The position numbers were made by a program, and so were the translations under genes. Shown piece by piece: positions 5,412 through 6,330 of a stretch of DNA of 6,330 nt. The notes under the pieces are model-generated. The model worked only from the letters and a program-made list of their open reading frames with translations, was not told where the DNA came from and made no database searches. The DNA comes from Acidobacteriota bacterium (lineage in GTDB: Bacteria > Acidobacteriota > Vicinamibacteria > Vicinamibacterales > JAFNAJ01). The first letter of the stretch is position 1. Each line of letters begins with the position of its first letter. The stretch covers positions 1 through 6,330 of the forward strand of contig JAFNAJ010000161.1 in NCBI GenBank assembly GCA_017860085.1. Reading direction: 5' to 3'.

Positions 5412-6330
5412 CTAGGCTCCCAATGTGCTCTTGAGGGACTCGAGCGCCTCGACGGGCTTGGTCTTCTTACCGCCCAGCGCCGCCACAACCTCGGCCTCGA
5501 TGGCCTCCTCGATCTTGAGCAAGGCGTCGATCTCCCTGTCCACGGGGTGGCCGGCCCCGAGCAGCGCCGCTCGCAGGTTTGGCGCGCCGCTCGCCCGGTC
5601 GACGTCGAGGTATGTCAGCACCACCTGGGCCATGTCCTGCCCGGTCGTCGCCATCACCCGGTGGAGCCACGCAACGCCCGCGTTGTTCACCAGGTAGTTG
5701 ACGACGCCGGTCGCGATGATCTCGCGCTTGAGGGGGTGCTTCTCGAAGTGCGCGGCATGCTGCTCCCTCAGACGCCTGGGGAAGTACTCGTCGAGGAACG
5801 GCCGCGCCAGGTCGCCGTCGACCGCCTGGGTCTTCAAGACCTCGCGAAACGCCCAGTTCTTCACATGACCCAGCAGCACCGCGAGCACCGGTCTCGGCAG
5901 GCCTCTCGTTTTCGCCGGGCTGCCCATCAACTCTTCGCGTGTCGGCAGGGCGTCGTCGTTGCGATTGACGATGCCAGCCGAGACCAGATCGTCCATGAGG
6001 CCCACGAAGGCGTCGTACTGGGCCCGCGAGCGCGCCGTGTCGAGCGAGAGTGCGCGGGCCTGGTTCGCGTTGTCGGCCAGCACCAGGTCCGACACCTCGT
6101 CGGTCATGTCGACCAGCAACTGGTTACGGTCGGCGCGACTGCGGATCACGCCCGTGCGCACCAGCAAGTCGAGCAGGATCTTGAGGTTCACCTCGTGATC
6201 CGACATGTCGACGCCGCCCGAGTTGTCCACGGCGTCGGTGTTGACGAGGCCGCCGTTGACCCAGTACTCGATGCGCGCGCGCTGCGTGAGCCCGAGGTTG
6301 CCACCCTCGCCAACCACCCTGGCTCTCAAC
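5412..6330 (-). CDS. gdhB: NAD-specific glutamate dehydrogenase, large (GdhB/GDH2-180) type, C-terminal part only
   Basis: Oxidative deamination of L-glutamate to 2-oxoglutarate and ammonium with NAD+, feeding amino-acid carbon into the TCA cycle in the cytoplasm. The visible 305 residues start inside the gene; the TTG at 6327-6329 is an internal Leu codon, not a start. The opening stretch RARVVGEGGNLGLTQRARIEY, followed by NTDAVDNSGGVDMSDHEVN, is a signature of the roughly 1600-residue bacterial NAD-GDH family (Pseudomonas aeruginosa GdhB, Caulobacter). After it come a mostly helical region (DLLVRTGVIRSRADRNQLL..., ...REIIATGVVNYLVNNAG) and an Ala/Glu/Lys-rich tail ending LKSTLGA before TAG. 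This C-terminal region is usually longer and helical in the family, so nothing looks broken. The catalytic and NAD-binding parts mostly lie to the right of the window. It runs in the same direction as the peroxiredoxin, 118 bases apart, probably as a separate transcript. Confidence 0.93.
   Translation of the reverse strand, partial: LRARVVGEGGNLGLTQRARIEYWVNGGLVNTDAVDNSGGVDMSDHEVNLKILLDLLVRTGVIRSRADRNQLLVDMTDEVSDLVLADNANQARALSLDTARSRAQYDAFVGLMDDLVSAGIVNRNDDALPTREELMGSPAKTRGLPRPVLAVLLGHVKNWAFREVLKTQAVDGDLARPFLDEYFPRRLREQHAAHFEKHPLKREIIATGVVNYLVNNAGVAWLHRVMATTGQDMAQVVLTYLDVDRASGAPNLRAALLGAGHPVDREIDALLKIEEAIEAEVVAALGGKKTKPVEALESLKSTLGA

Noticed and set aside
6327..6329. TTG as start codon of the glutamate dehydrogenase
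   Set aside because: The residues that follow are a conserved internal part of a protein of about 1600 residues; the gene simply continues past the window edge.
1..6330. tRNA, rRNA, CRISPR array, insertion sequence or phage genes
   Set aside because: No cloverleaf, ribosomal RNA stretch, regularly spaced direct repeat, transposase or phage-like protein was seen on either strand.

Overview
This is a GC-rich window of about 6.3 kb, bacterial in character. The gene content (a decaheme DmsE/MtrA-type cytochrome, an MtrB/PioB-type outer-membrane barrel, a large NAD-dependent glutamate dehydrogenase, and sigma-54 promoters with a HEVRNP-type histidine kinase) would suit an environmental Acidobacteriota or Deltaproteobacteria-like organism. 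That assignment is an inference; nothing here fixes the taxon.

Layout. Positions 1-779 (minus strand) hold the N-terminal two thirds of a membrane histidine kinase, which runs off the left edge before its ATPase domain. Positions 780-1222 are a 443-base divergent control region. It holds two facing sigma-54 (-24/-12) promoters with exact GG-N10-GC spacing, one per direction; two copies of the palindrome TGACAA-N-TTGTCA between them; and a perfect IHF-type consensus in an AT-rich patch. Positions 1223-2254 (plus) encode a secreted ten-heme cytochrome. Immediately after it, 2266-4497 (plus) encodes an MtrB/PioB-like porin with its own CXXCH motif and an in-frame TGA at 4075-4077. Positions 4498-4660 are a short convergent gap with a large imperfect inverted repeat. 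Positions 4661-5293 (minus) encode a typical 2-Cys peroxiredoxin in which the peroxidatic cysteine codon is TGA. Positions 5412-6330 (minus) are the C-terminal 305 residues of a large NAD-glutamate dehydrogenase.

How the genes work together. The cytochrome and barrel should form an MtrAB/PioAB-type conduit carrying electrons across the outer membrane. Its transcription appears to depend on sigma-54 and an enhancer-binding activator that is probably the partner of the divergent kinase, which may itself be autoregulated. The peroxiredoxin is a separate unit facing the porin gene.

The most striking result is that the peroxiredoxin reads as a selenoprotein (TxxU). Its UGA falls exactly on the catalytic residue, the family sequence continues in the same frame on both sides, and a 7-bp hairpin with a GGC loop starts 20 nt after the UGA, as in bacterial SECIS elements. 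An automated gene caller would split it into two meaningless pieces. The second in-frame UGA, in the porin gene, is also followed by a SECIS-like hairpin (loop GUU, 23 nt from the UGA). It may be a nonsense mutation, a sequencing error, or a new class of selenoprotein, and the sequence alone cannot decide.
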